A DNA stretch of 64,000 nucleotides from Alnus glutinosa (Eukaryota > Streptophyta > Magnoliopsida > Fagales > Betulaceae), in assembly GCF_958979055.1 (NCBI RefSeq), contig NC_084894.1:24211616-24275615 (forward strand), written 5' to 3'. A program made the translations under genes and the position numbers. The notes beneath the pieces were generated by a model. That model did no database searches and was not told the DNA's origin. It was given only the letters and a program-made list of their open reading frames with translations. Of this stretch, positions 32,611 through 43,948 are shown one piece after another. Position 1 is the first letter of the stretch; every line of letters starts with the position of its first letter.

Positions 32611-33490
32611 GATTGTTGGTAACAGAGAAAATTCCCTAATGTTGGTAACCTGAATCACTCGAACAAGATTTCGGGAAGCATGACGTTCTCGCCACGAGCA
32701 TTGTAGCGGTCAAACAAGGTGGAGTATTTCAACGAAGCTTTGATACTTTGGGAAAGGCTGTCAGCGATGACAGGATAGACAGAACAGAAATATGGGTCGG
32801 CCCAATCTTCAAACAGTTACTAAGAAATATTTCCTGATTACTCATCAGAGCCAAACAACAGCATGAGATCTACCATGACAAGTTGTTCCGTATTAATGAT
32901 TCTTAAAGCAACTGTTCTTATGTCTGATCCACAATGTGTAGTAAACCAACATAAATCAGTATACCATTTGGACTTAGATACATTAATCAAAAACATCACA
33001 GCAGTATCCCGAGGCTCTGCAAACAAACAAAGACTGAATATCAAAATAGAGATGTCTCAGATATAGATGAACTAGGATAAATATGCATTTACTTCGAAAG
33101 AAGCAATCGCATAGAATAAATTCAAGTATTGGTGAGGTGCTCTACCTAAGAAATTAAGATTTGCGACACACATTAGTATTTTTTGAGGTGCTGTTCACAT
33201 AAACATTAAATTTTTAAGTATGTAAACTAAAAAAAATGCAAGCTTTTTTTATTAAAAACGATGCACACATGATTTTCGTGTTCTATAATCAGTGGGTAAA
33301 ATGAGAATACAAAAAGAAAACTAGACATTTTTACCTTACCCACACCCAGTGGCCGAAAATCCCTCAATTGGCTTCATCGAGCTTCTTCTCTTTCTTCTCC
33401 GCTCGAGGACCCATTTCCTATAATGTAAGACAAGTTGAAGTCGCATAACGCAGCGATCTTTTGAAGAAACTTATTTATTTATACACTAAA
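32611..33490. promoter_or_regulatory. Shared 5' region of two divergent PPR genes
   Basis: 880 bp separate the two divergent ATGs (32,610 and 33,491). Both 5' UTRs and promoters must lie here, so a bidirectional promoter is possible. There is no obvious TATA box close to either start. CT-rich stretches (TTCTTCTCTTTCTTCTCC near 33,383-33,400) resemble a plant Y-patch for the plus-strand gene. Confidence 0.4.
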
Positions 33491-35167
33491 ATGGTATATG
33501 CTTCCTCCACGCGTCTGCACCCTCTTACATCAAAGCCACAGCTTTCAACTTTCCTTAGGCCCCACAACAAAACACCCATTTTCTACCGCACATATCAAAC
33601 ATCACCCGGCGCCTACGATGAACTCATGGAGATGTACGATGATGGTCGAGAGTTGCACTCGGGAAAAAAACTCCACGCTCACTTCATCATCACTGGCTTG
33701 GCTCGTTTAACTCGTTTTGCCGCCAAGCTCGTTGCCTTCTACGCGGGATGTGGAGAACCGTCCTATGCTCGCAAACTGTTCGACCAAATTCCCGCAACAA
33801 ATCTACGCCGCTGGATCGTCCTTATCGGGGCCTACGCACAACACGGCTTTTATGATGAGGCTCTGGGTCTGTTCCGTGAGATGCAGGAGCAAGGCCTGAG
33901 GCCCAACGCGTTTGTCATTCCCAGCATTCTCAAAGCCTGTGGGCGCGTCTCAGATGGGGAAACCGGGGAGAAAATACATAGCGTAGTTTTGAAATGCTCG
34001 TTTGAGTCCGATGCTTTTGTTAGGAGTGCGTTGATTGATATGTACTCAAAATGCGGTCGAATTGAAAAGGCGAGGCGAGTGTACGATGAAATGGTTGAGC
34101 AGGATTTGGTGGCTTTGAACGCTATGGTTTCGGGCTATGCTCAACATGGGTTTGCCAAAGAAGCGTTGGACTTGGTGGAAAAGATGCAGGCTTTAGGAGT
34201 GAAGCCTAACGTGGTGACTTGGAACACCTTAATTGCGGGGTTTTCGCATAGGGGTGATGAAGTAATGGTCTCTGAACTTTTTAATTTGATGCGCAGCAAC
34301 GGGGTTGAGCCTGATGTGGTATCTTGGACTTCGGTTATATCAGGGTTTGTGCAGAACTTTCGAAATGAGGAGGCGTTTGCTACTTTTAGAAAGCTGTTGG
34401 ATTATGGGTTCTATCCAAAGTCGGCTACAATAAGCAGTCTCTTGCCTGCATGTGCAACTGAGGCCAATGTGAGGCGTGGGAAGGAGATTCATGGGTATGC
34501 ACTGGTGATTGGAGTTGGAGATGATATATTTGTAAGGAGCGCCCTTGTTGACATGTATGCAAAATGCGGTTTTATAGCCGAAGCAAGGAATTTGTTCGAT
34601 CGGATGTCTAAGAGGAACATAGTTACTTGGAATTCAATGATATTTGGGTACGCTAATCATGGGTATTGCAATGAAGCAATTGAGCTTTTCAATCAGATGG
34701 AGAAGGAAGAGGGAAAGAAGCTTGATCATCTGACTTTCACAGCGGTTCTCACAGCATGTAGCCATGCTGGGTTGGTTGAACTCGGACAAAGTCTGTTTCA
34801 CTTGATGCAAGAAAAGTATGGGATTGTTCCAAGATTAGAGCATTATGCATGCATGGTGGATCTTCTTGGTAGAGCAGGAAAACTTGCTGAAGCTTATGAT
34901 GTGATTATGAGAATGCCAGTTGAACCTGATTTATTTGTATGGGGTGCATTATTAGGGGCATGTAGGAATTATGGGAATGTTGATCTTGCCAAAGTAGCAG
35001 CTAAGCATTTGTCAGAGCTTGAACCTGACAATGCAGGAAACAATTTACTGTTGTCAAATTTGTATGCTGATGCTGGGAGTTGGGGAAATGTTGCAAGGTT
35101 GAAGACGACAATGAAGAAAAGGAAGTTGAGAAAATTTCCAGGGTGCAGTTGGGTTGAGGCAATCTGA
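33491..35167 (+). CDS. Organellar PPR protein, PLS class, E type (At5g59600-like)
   Basis: Single exon, 558 residues from the ATG at 33,491; ten upstream in-frame codons begin with TTG and are excluded. A Ser/Thr/Arg-rich N-terminus (MVYASSTRLHPLTSKPQLST) suggests organelle import. PPR motifs start at about residue 60 (GRELHSGKKLHAHFIITGLA) and include NVVTWNTLIAGFSHRGDEVM, DVVSWTSVISGFVQN and NIVTWNSMIFGYANHG. The C-terminal E region reads HYACMVDLLGRAGKLAEAYD, VWGALLGACRNYGN and GCSWVEAI before the stop, so it ends within E and has no DYW domain. Likely role: an organellar RNA-binding, probably editing, specificity factor. It resembles Arabidopsis At5g59600 in length and sequence. It lies head to head with the other PPR gene, but the two are not close paralogues. 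Confidence 0.93.
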   Translation: MVYASSTRLHPLTSKPQLSTFLRPHNKTPIFYRTYQTSPGAYDELMEMYDDGRELHSGKKLHAHFIITGLARLTRFAAKLVAFYAGCGEPSYARKLFDQIPATNLRRWIVLIGAYAQHGFYDEALGLFREMQEQGLRPNAFVIPSILKACGRVSDGETGEKIHSVVLKCSFESDAFVRSALIDMYSKCGRIEKARRVYDEMVEQDLVALNAMVSGYAQHGFAKEALDLVEKMQALGVKPNVVTWNTLIAGFSHRGDEVMVSELFNLMRSNGVEPDVVSWTSVISGFVQNFRNEEAFATFRKLLDYGFYPKSATISSLLPACATEANVRRGKEIHGYALVIGVGDDIFVRSALVDMYAKCGFIAEARNLFDRMSKRNIVTWNSMIFGYANHGYCNEAIELFNQMEKEEGKKLDHLTFTAVLTACSHAGLVELGQSLFHLMQEKYGIVPRLEHYACMVDLLGRAGKLAEAYDVIMRMPVEPDLFVWGALLGACRNYGNVDLAKVAAKHLSELEPDNAGNNLLLSNLYADAGSWGNVARLKTTMKKRKLRKFPGCSWVEAI

Positions 35168-35734
35168 CACATAGGCATCACTTTACAAGAAGCTGTATAA
35201 ATCTTCAGCCAGAACAGAAGGAAATCTTGGGGTATGTTGCAAGTGATCATTAGCCTCGTGCTAAAGTTTGCTCCCCTCTGAATCTTTTTACAGATTTGCT
35301 TTTTGGTTATCCATGCTTTGAGTTGTCACGACTGCTTTCAAATGAAATCTGTGAGCTGACTCTTGTGGACAATCAATCCTCTGCAACCAAATTGAAGATG
35401 CAAGACAAGAGGAGTCATTTAAGAATTACCTCAAGGTGTTGGGGGATGAAGAAGTCGACGGTAGAAAGACAGAAAAACTCGAGAAACAAAAAAAAAATAG
35501 CAGGGAAAAATTTTGAAGGATAGAGGAGCATGAATTTCTTCTACAATGTTTGATGAGCCAGCAGTGGTCATTTGAGATTATAGCAATAGGAGTCGCTGAG
35601 CCGCTGTTCTAATTTATTTCGAGACTGCCAAATACATTTCTATAACTTTGTGATTATACATGTTAGAACTTGTAATTCAAAATTTTCATTTTAATATTTC
35701 AACATGATTCACAATAATTGAATGATCTATAGAC
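35168..35734 (+). other. PPR 3' flank
   Basis: Follows the stop codon of the plus-strand PPR gene; likely 3' UTR at first. No further gene supported. Confidence 0.4.
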
Positions 35735-35895
35735 AGAAGCCTAATAAAAATGCAAATTCGTGAAACGGCATCTAGCAGTGAGCTATTGTTGTTTAGAAAC
35801 CAACCAAAACTCATAAAAAGTTCAATTCAGTGATTATTTATTAAGCTTCAGTCCGACATGCTTTTCAAGCACAAGCAGCACCAAACACAACCATT
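35735..35895 (+). repeat. RLP downstream-flank repeat, short copy 3
   Basis: GTGAAACGGCATC, TTTAGAAACCAACCAAAACT, ATTATTTATTAAGC, GACATGCTTTTCAAGCACAA and GCAGCAC occur in the same order, inverted, at 63,815-63,975. The last part also matches 5,095-5,140 and 22,245-22,285. It is isolated from any RLP gene. Confidence 0.8.
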
Positions 35896-36318
35896 TCTTT
35901 AGCATGACTGATTAGGGGTGGTGGGATTCACCAAGGGGACCTTTCCCCCTTCAGAGGCCCATCTTCAGATATCATATGTTTGGGTCTTGTATAGCCCATC
36001 TTAACATGGACTTAACCACCTCGGCTCACTGAGTAACACTACTCACTACTTTCCTAACCCTTTGAGCTTACTTAAGACACTATAGGCAGCCCAACCATGA
36101 TCCGCTTCAACCCAGTATTTAGGGTGGGCTGGGCTCATATTTTTGTAAAGCATGGCTGATATAAGAGTTTTTCTTTTCTTTTCTTTTTTGAAGGGAGGCT
36201 GATATAGGAGTTGATAGACTATAATGTTTAATTAATTATATGATATAAATATGTGACTGTGGATGTAAATAGATTGTAATGTTTTAGTACTCTAATCAAA
36301 TTTGTGAATAATTTCTTT

Positions 36319-36353
<35 letters not shown>

Positions 36354-36404
36354 ATAGCGTTTTTCGCAGTGAGTGAAATGTCAAAGCATAGTAATAATGC
36401 CGCG
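35896..36404. other. Stretch with no supported gene
   Basis: Intergenic DNA ending in a long A-run (about 36,322-36,350). Nothing else supported. Confidence 0.5.
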
Positions 36405-36413
36405 TAATTTTTA

Positions 36414-37247
36414 GGGAAAATTGCACCGTTAGTCCCAGTGGTATGCCATAATTATTTTTTACTCTCTATGGTTTAAAAAGTTACTGGGAGGTCCTCGTGA
36501 TATGCAATAATTACAAATTGATCCCTGGCGTCAAATTCTATTAAAATTTTTAACAGATTTCGTCAAATGTCACGTCAGCGACACGTGTCCATCTTAATAA
36601 AAAAATATAAATTTATTAAAAATAAATAAAAATACTTATTTAAAAAAAAAAAAAAAAAAAACAACTGAACGGGTGGCCTGGCCGCCCCCAGCCACTGGGG
36701 GTGGCGCGCAGCCACCCCCAAGCTACAGGGGGTGGCCTTCGATGGCCACCCCTGGATCTTCCAGGGGTGGCCTTTCGAGCCACCCCCGGCCACTGGGGGT
36801 GGCCCCGCGCCACCCCCAGTGGCCTGGGGTGGCCATCGGGCCACCCCCTGTGGCTTGGGGGTGGGCGCGCGCCGCCCCCTGCAGCCTCTGGGGGTGGCGC
36901 GCGGCCACCCCCAGTGGCTGGGGGCGGCCAAGCCACCCCTTCACCCCCAAAGGGGTGGCCAAGCCACCCGTTCAGTTTTCTTTTTTTTGAATTTTTTTTT
37001 TTTAAAAAAAAATAATAATAAGTATTTTTATTTATTTTTTAATAAATTTATATTTTTTTTATTAAGATGGCGACACGTGTCGCTGACGTAGCATTTGACG
37101 GAATCTGTTAAAAAATTTAACAGAATTTGACGCTAGGGATCGATTTGTAATTATTGCATACCACGAGGACCTACCAGTAACTTTTTAAATCATAGGGAGT
37201 AAAAAATAATTATGGCATACCACAAGGACCAACGGTGCAATTTTTCC
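36414..37247. mobile_element. MULE-type MITE, 834 bp, 9-bp target-site duplication
   Basis: Starts GGGAAAATTGCACCGTTAGT and ends, inverted, GGAAAAATTGCACCGTTGGT. The terminal inverted repeats extend about 240 bp on each side (including GACACGTGTC and the TTGTAATTATTGCATACCAC region). It is flanked by identical TAATTTTTA at 36,405-36,413 and 37,248-37,256, the 9-bp duplication expected of Mutator-like elements. The centre (36,670-36,970) is a GC-rich array of GGGGTGGCC/GGCCACCCC units of about 30-40 bp that opens spurious frames in all directions. No transposase is present. Confidence 0.9.
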
Positions 37248-37256
37248 TAATTTTTA

Positions 37257-39122
37257 TTACATCATTAACCTAGGGCATTACACTAGCACTTATTAATTCA
37301 TTCTAATTGGCCATAAAAGTACCCATTTAGAAATACATACTCGAAAACCCATGATCTTGGGTCAAGGTGATAAAGTCCAAATCACGAGTCCCAACCTAGG
37401 TGGAGGGAGGGAACCCATGTAGTTCGACCAGCCATGCTAGTACAATGTCTACACGGAAAACGCCAGGATCGGGGCACAGTGAACATCCACCCCACAGTTA
37501 CATCCATAACCTGCAAACGAATGTAGAATCCAACACGACACTTAATTATGGCCATAATCTTCAAGTACGCAAAGAAGTCGACATCATGCCTAGTCAGGGT
37601 TGTGCCCCATTAGCAAACGACACCTGGCCAAGACTATACCCTGTCAGTGGATGCCCCACATAAGGCAAGGATTCACAACCATTTAAGGTACAACACATAC
37701 AAACACTTGTAGTCTTGTACATTCTCACATACAAAATCATTTATGAAAAATCCCCTAGCTTTCTTAAAACAATTCGTCATATTCTCTTTACTAACTTAAG
37801 CATCATAGAGTTCTTATGCTGGTCAATCCTAACATATCTTTGATTGTTTCTTCCTATCTTGTTGGCATTCATTGGCAAAATCCAACCATGCGTTCAATTG
37901 TATCATATTCTCTTTGTTAACTTAAGCATCAGAGAGTTTTCCCATCGACCAATCCCGACAAAACTCCAACTATTTCTTCATATCTCGCAAGCGTCCCAAT
38001 CTGACCGTACGATCAATTTCATCATCAATATTGTTCAATAAGAAATGATAAAAATGAGTTTAGAAGGGTCAAACGGATAGAAATCCAAAATTCGAACTTA
38101 AATCTTAATTATATACGTTTGTAAAGTTACAAAACTTAAGAGACTAGAAGAAGTAAATGAATCTTTTGCTGCAAGATGATCTAGAAAAGCACATAAACAC
38201 CCTCTTAGGCAGAGCATCCAAAGAGATAATGTTCCACGTGCTACACCATTCATTCGCTCAAAAGCAGAGCATCACAATTCACAGGGGTTGGTGGTTTTTT
38301 ACACCCAAAGATTTTATTATTATTATTATTTTGGCCAATTTTGACATCAAATATCAACCTACAAGGATCGAGAAACAGACCCTTTTTGGAAAGTATTCCT
38401 TTAAAAGCAATTTTCTGGTATTGAAACAAGTATTCCATTGTTAAAAGAAGATTTGTTTGAGTTTCCTTGTTGATGTAGACACCTTAAATTAGCTCTTATC
38501 TTTTTATCAACCATTGCATGTCGTTTATTAAAAAAAATACTTAGACCTTCAAATGTTATATACAACCACATGTTTATTCCATCTTTTTTTATGCAATTTT
38601 TTTCTTTTTTGTGAATGGGTGTTTTTAGAAGATAAATGCTAGAAACTACATTTTGTATCCCTTAAATTTATTTTTTATTTTTTTTTAATAATGGGGTATT
38701 TAAGGGTAAAGGGTTGGTCGGTACTTGATTGGGCTTCGGGGCTGTTTTATTTTGCTTTCAAAAATACATTTTCATTTGATATAAAGGTGTAGAGAGTTTT
38801 TAGGTCGGGTCAATATTTGAAAAGTATTTTGTATTTTGAATAATTTGTTAGTGGTCCAGAAAAAAAATTGGATTGTTCGGTAAACTTTTGTGTAGTTATT
38901 TTTATTTTTCAAATGCTGAAAACCCTTTCTTTTCAAATTTCAGTTAATTATAGAGATTTTCAAATGTAATCTCTTTCCCTAACACACTTTTTAAAACAAA
39001 CTCAAAAACTGTTAAAAAGTAATTTAATATAGTATTTTTTAAAGGTTGGAGATTGTTAATGTACTTTTTTTTTTCCTAGTGTAATAATTGTATTGGGCAA
39101 CTGATTACGTGTATGAAAAATA
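37257..39122. other. Intergenic DNA with probable LTR debris
   Basis: Around 37,795-37,960 the motif AACTTAAGCATCA(T/G)AGAGTT occurs twice, about 125 bp apart, each followed by a CAATCC segment. This resembles fragments of Ty3-type LTRs common in woody plants. The region 37,330-37,680 is less AT-rich but has no recognised domain. The remainder is AT-rich with nothing I can support. Confidence 0.4.
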
Positions 39123-39131
39123 AAAAATTAG

Positions 39132-39303
39132 GAGAAATGATCCCTACACTCATTTCTCACAACAGCCCCACAACAAACTGATGTGGCTGGTAATATTTTA
39201 TTATTTTTTTACAAAAAGAAAACAAAAAAAATAATAAAATATTACCAACCATGTCAGCTTGTTGTAGGACTGTTGTGAAAAATGAGTGTAGGAATCATTT
39301 CTC
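39132..39303. mobile_element. Hairpin MITE, 172 bp, 9-bp target-site duplication
   Basis: Inverted ends GAGAAATGATCCCTACACTC and GAGAAATGATTCCTACACTC, continuing through CAACAGC/CAACAGT to the centre, where ATAATAAAATATTACCA mirrors TGGTAATATTTTATTAT. Both sides carry AAAAATTAG (39,123-39,131 and 39,304-39,312). The 9-bp duplication points to mobilisation by a Mutator-like transposase. No coding capacity. Confidence 0.9.
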
Positions 39304-39312
39304 AAAAATTAG

Positions 39313-40596
39313 AGTTGGGCCGTGCTATAGCCACTTGATGGCTGTTGCCATCGCGGAGCTCGTTTGGGTGTTTTATTTTTTTGTATTATATTTTTCTATA
39401 TTTAAAATTGTGAATACTGATGAAAATTATTTTTTAAAATTATGTTTTGATAGTTTAAAGAATTTGAAACAAAATTAGAAAAAAATGTTTGGGAGTGTAA
39501 ATTGAATTAAATATAATTGAAAATATATATATAATTTTTTATTATTATTATGAGGGTGGCTGAGTGGCAGAGCCACCCCCGAAAATTAGCCACCCTTGGG
39601 TTTTATTTATTTATTTTTTCTCGTTATTTTATTATTATTTTTGAGTTAGGTTAATGTTTTTTGAATTTGGTTAAAAATGGGTCGGATAAAATTTCAATAC
39701 AAATTGAACTTAAAAAACCAACCCAAACGACTTTTTCAAATACAATCAAATATAATTCAATTCGAGTAATATTTTTTACACAGTTTTTGCACAATTCTAA
39801 CTAATTTTTTTTTTTATTATTTTTTTTATGATCAATTATTAAATTTGTTTTTCTACATGTGGGTCCTAAATATTCAATTGTTAATCTTAAAAAAAATTGT
39901 TAGAGTTATGTAAAAATTATGTAAAAATTGTAATAAAAAAAAAAAAAAAAACATTACTCAATTCAATATAACATAACATGCCTTTAAAGAGGTTGGTGTC
40001 ACTTCAACTGTTAGAATCGGCAACATAACTGTAGTCTACCTATCTTTGACTAAAATGGTTCAAAGAATAACTGTTTTAGTTGAAAAAACATTGTAGAAGT
40101 GTTTTAGTTGAAGTATATTAATTACCCAACTAATTGTATGGCTAAATAGCATGAATAAAATGTACTTTTCATAATTAATTAATTATTTGTTACGAGATAT
40201 ATATATATATATATATATGTGCAATTTGTGTGACCACCGAAAGAAGGAAAAGACAATGAAAATTATTTTAAGTGTTTTTGTTTTAAATTATTTGTTAATA
40301 TTTTTATTTGAAAAATAAAAAATAAAAAACTTTTTTTTTTTCATGATATAACACACATATTAAAGGGCATTTTATACTTGGTATACTAAAGTGTATGAAT
40401 AATGTTACATTTACAAGTCTTTTTACAACTTTTGGCATGTGATTATATGTAATTAGACTTAAAAATTGTAAGCATTTAACACTCTCTAACACCTTCATAT
40501 TACATGTTAACACGTGCCATAAATTATAAAAAAACGTTGTAAAAAAGCTATAATTTAACAAGTTGATATATGTTATATATTCTATACTGGATTTCA

Positions 40597-40629
<33 letters not shown>

Positions 40630-41904
40630 AAACTATCTAGATCATAACAATATCATAAAATAAAACAATTTGTATTTTGTTTTTGACTAATGCTATTATA
40701 CTACAGTTAAACTCACAATTATCTTATAATGCAGATGTAACAGTTTCAACAAATTCTTAATTTTAATTTTTGTTAACAAGGACGGATTAAAGATTTAGTT
40801 GAGAAATTGCTACAGTAATATTGCTGGATAATTATGAAATTAAAATATAGTTTCTAACATGACTCTTTATTTATTACTCTCTTAACAAGTATGACAAAAA
40901 TAATTAGCACTTCCCCGACCTCTTCCAAACTTCTCCATAATGCAACTTAATCTTATAAACTTTTCCCCATCTTGGCATCTTAACTTAGAACAACAAAATT
41001 TCAACGTTAATACTCATTTATGTGAAGATATAGTTCATTTTCACGTTAAGAGTTATTTAGTTGTTTTAAATATTTTTTTCGTCTGAGTTTAGAGATGATT
41101 TAGGTAGAGCTGATAAATTGAAACTGTTGTGGCATATTTTTGGACGGTCAGACGATGGGTCGTTGAAAAAAAAAGAATACTTGCAAAACAAGTTAAAAAT
41201 TATCGGGATGGCATCGGCCAGAAGGAGGGCCGACAGGAAGCCTTTAATAGTTAAGTCAATATTTTCCTTTAAGGAAAAACCGGAACGGAGAATGGAAAAT
41301 GGATAATAATTAGCTACAAATCAGTCTAATAAAGTGATATGTGTTCTTAAAGCATGTCAGAAGCACTTACTTTTTTAATAATGTTATTAAAAAAATGATA
41401 GTTTATTACCCAAAAACACAACTATTGATTTTTTAAAAAAGAAAACACAAAACCGTACCCCAATTCATTTACATAGTTTTGTGATTTTTTATTTAATAAT
41501 AATAATAATAAAAATTAATATTTATATCAATAGTTATGTTATGAGGTGACAACATATCACATCTCATTAAAAAAATATGTACTTCCCACACGTTAAGACA
41601 CATTAAAAGACACATGTCCCTTAATTAAATTAGTTTATAGCTAATTTTTATTTGTGGAAAAGATAATGTGCAATGTGTCCCTATTAATTTGAGAGGCTCG
41701 TTGTTCAACAAGAGACAATATTAATGTGAATAGTTTTTTTTTTTCTTCTTTTTATTTTTTTTGGATTTATGACTTTTCATGTGGAGAAGATCGCGATGTG
41801 GTCGGCTGCAATTGCCTGATTATTTTTCATATAAAGGCAGCATGAATGATCCTATAGTAGTTGTTTTATACATTCCAAATAATATAACTTTAAAAGATAA
41901 GTCG
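39313..41904. other. Stretch with no supported gene
   Basis: AT-rich DNA with A/T runs, a TA microsatellite (about 40,198-40,218) and an A-run at about 40,607-40,631. A weak inverted-repeat segment lies at 40,400-40,545. No coding, RNA gene or bounded element I can support. Confidence 0.5.
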
Positions 41905-42665
41905 AGTTTATACTTAGTTTGTTTGGGCGTAAAATATTTAAAAATATTTTATATATTTTTTAGTGTTTGGTGCAACTGAAAATTATGGTCAACAAAAATT
42001 ATTTTCAGTTTGACCGTAAAAGCCTATTTAATTTTTGAAAAACGATTTACGATTTTAAAAACTTTAAATCATTTTATAGATTTAAACTATTCATCTTGTA
42101 GGTACGTTTGTGGGAATCCACCATTGTCGGACATTGAAGTTTGTTAGTAGTTCGAATCTATTGTCGAAGGTTCCTAAATTTTGATATCCGATTACCGGAT
42201 TCCGACGTCAGCGACCACTGCTGGATTTTGGCAAAACAAGTTGGAATCTGGCCAGTGCCAAAATATGACACTAGTTTGCCAGAATCCGGCAACATTTGAA
42301 TCCGTCGTTGGATTCTGGAGACCATATTCCACCTAAATTGAACGGAATTCGGCAACACTGTGCCAGATTCCGACTTGTTTAGTCGAAATTCGGCACAAAT
42401 TGCGAGATTTCGACGAAACTAGCTGAAATATGGCTATACCGTACCAGATTCCGACCAATTTAGCTTGAATCTAGTCATTGCCGCTGAATTATGGCTTTTA
42501 TCGCCGAAATCTAACAACAGTAGTCGAAATCCGATAAAAGTGGCAGAAATTCTGCTGGCCAGTAATGAAATCTCGTCACCTGTAATTTTTCACTGTTGAT
42601 GGTTTTTTCGTACGAGCCAAACGCTGAAAAATATTTTACGTCGAAATAAACGGAGCATTAATGTA
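41905..42665. mobile_element. Inverted-repeat element with internal CCGGAATC-type minisatellite
   Basis: The left end TTTGTTTGGGCGTAAAATAT pairs with the inverse of the right end, CGTTTATTTCGACGTAAAAT. Further inward, AGTGTTTGGTGC pairs with AGCGTTTGGCTC. The interior (about 42,110-42,590) is a degenerate array of roughly 24-bp units alternating GATTCCG/GAATCCGGC with TGGC and TCGAAAT. This matches a widespread plant MULE-like family whose ends carry GACGTAAAAT. No transposase and no clear target-site duplication. Confidence 0.6.
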
Positions 42666-43390
42666 AGTGCTAAAAGAGTGGTACTTCGTAAAAAAAAAAA
42701 AATTGTCACACACATATATTTCTACATTATAGCAAATTAGTTATTTAATATCCTAAATGGCTAAATTAATCATATGAAATTATACAACCAGCCATTGCAA
42801 TTCGGAATATAACCCACATCATATCTATTAAAATTGTAGCATGTTTCCGAAGGAGTTAGAAATAATTTTCTTTAAAAAATGCTTATTTTCACTTTGTAAA
42901 TACGCTTTATTTTTCAGAAAACTAAAAAACAATTTTTTTGTCAAAACATTTTTACAATATAGAAAACAAGAACGTAATAAAAATATACTCGATTCTCAAT
43001 TATAACACACTACAATTTTAATATATGTCATTTTTCAAGCATTTTGATATTAAAAAAAAAAAAAAAAAGTCTAAATACCATAATTTAGTCCACACTAGCT
43101 CACATTTACTCAGTGAAATGCCCCCATCAAAGCAGCGAATCTAAGGAGCTGACGTGTAAGTCACACATCCCTCTTTTGGGACACGAGCCAGCAACCGAAC
43201 ATCGTTATCTCCCCTCGCCATTTCCCTACAACAGTCGGTTATCACTTGGTCAATTACGCCTAATCTTTAGGAAAATATATGCGAAATAATTATTTCAGAT
43301 GTTCCGAAAATATAAAATAATAGAAAACCCAAAAAAGGAAAATAATTTAATCACTAATATCACTGTATTTAATCGTCCTTGGCTTTTGCA
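42666..43390. other. Stretch upstream of the Pumilio gene
   Basis: AT-rich DNA with an A-run near 43,052-43,069. It presumably contains the distal promoter of the Pumilio gene; nothing specific supported. Confidence 0.4.
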
Positions 43391-43398
43391 TTGGAACA

Positions 43399-43407
43399 AA
43401 ACCCTAA
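43399..43407 (+). promoter_or_regulatory. Telo-box in Pumilio 5' region
   Basis: An exact AAACCCTAA about 540 bp before the start codon. Telo-boxes are frequent near transcription starts of plant genes for translation and growth. The transcription start here is probably close by, but it is not visible directly. Confidence 0.45.
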
Positions 43408-43948
43408 GGGTTCTTGCAAAGGCCCAAATCGCCGCCGGATTGATCTAAGTCGTTCGTGCTAGCTCGCTTGCTCTCTTGGACTCTTTGCTATTTCATCTCG
43501 CTCAAACCATTCCTCAGCTCTGACACTGTTTTCTCTAATTTTTCTCGCAACGCTTGTCTTTGACTCCTTGTGTTTGTATTTGTTGTGGGATATTTTTTTA
43601 TTTTTTGAGAAGTTAAAGTTAATTGTTGTGGGATTTTTTTGGATGTTACACGAAAACATGCTGCGCAAAACTTGGTTTTGGGGAGTCGGTAACTTGGGAT
43701 TGTGATATGTTTTTTGATGGTTGATTGTATAGTTTTAGAGTTGGGAGTAGGTCTGGTAGTGAAACTTTTGGGTTTTGATTGGGTTGAAAGTGAGAATTTT
43801 GGGGTTGTAAATATAGGGGTTAGGATGTTTTGGTGGTAAAGTTTTGATTTTGTGATTGTTTTAGGGTTTAGGGTTTGGTTATGGCAAGTGGGTATTGATC
43901 AGCTTGGGGTATTGTTGAGAGGGTGATGATCAATTTGAGGTTTTGAGA

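Noticed and set aside
32611..32658. Upstream extension of the minus-strand PPR frame by 16 codons
   Set aside because: It begins with GTG; the first ATG is at 32,610 and yields a good organelle presequence.
33461..33490. Upstream extension of the plus-strand PPR frame by ten codons
   Set aside because: It begins with TTG; the first ATG is at 33,491.
36575..37091. Several Pro/Gly/Trp-rich open frames on both strands
   Set aside because: They come from the GGGGTGGCC minisatellite inside the MULE-type MITE; every frame is open because of base composition, and no domain is present.
42110..42590. Possible structured RNA from repeating GATTCCGG motifs
   Set aside because: Better explained as a degenerate minisatellite inside an inverted-repeat transposon.
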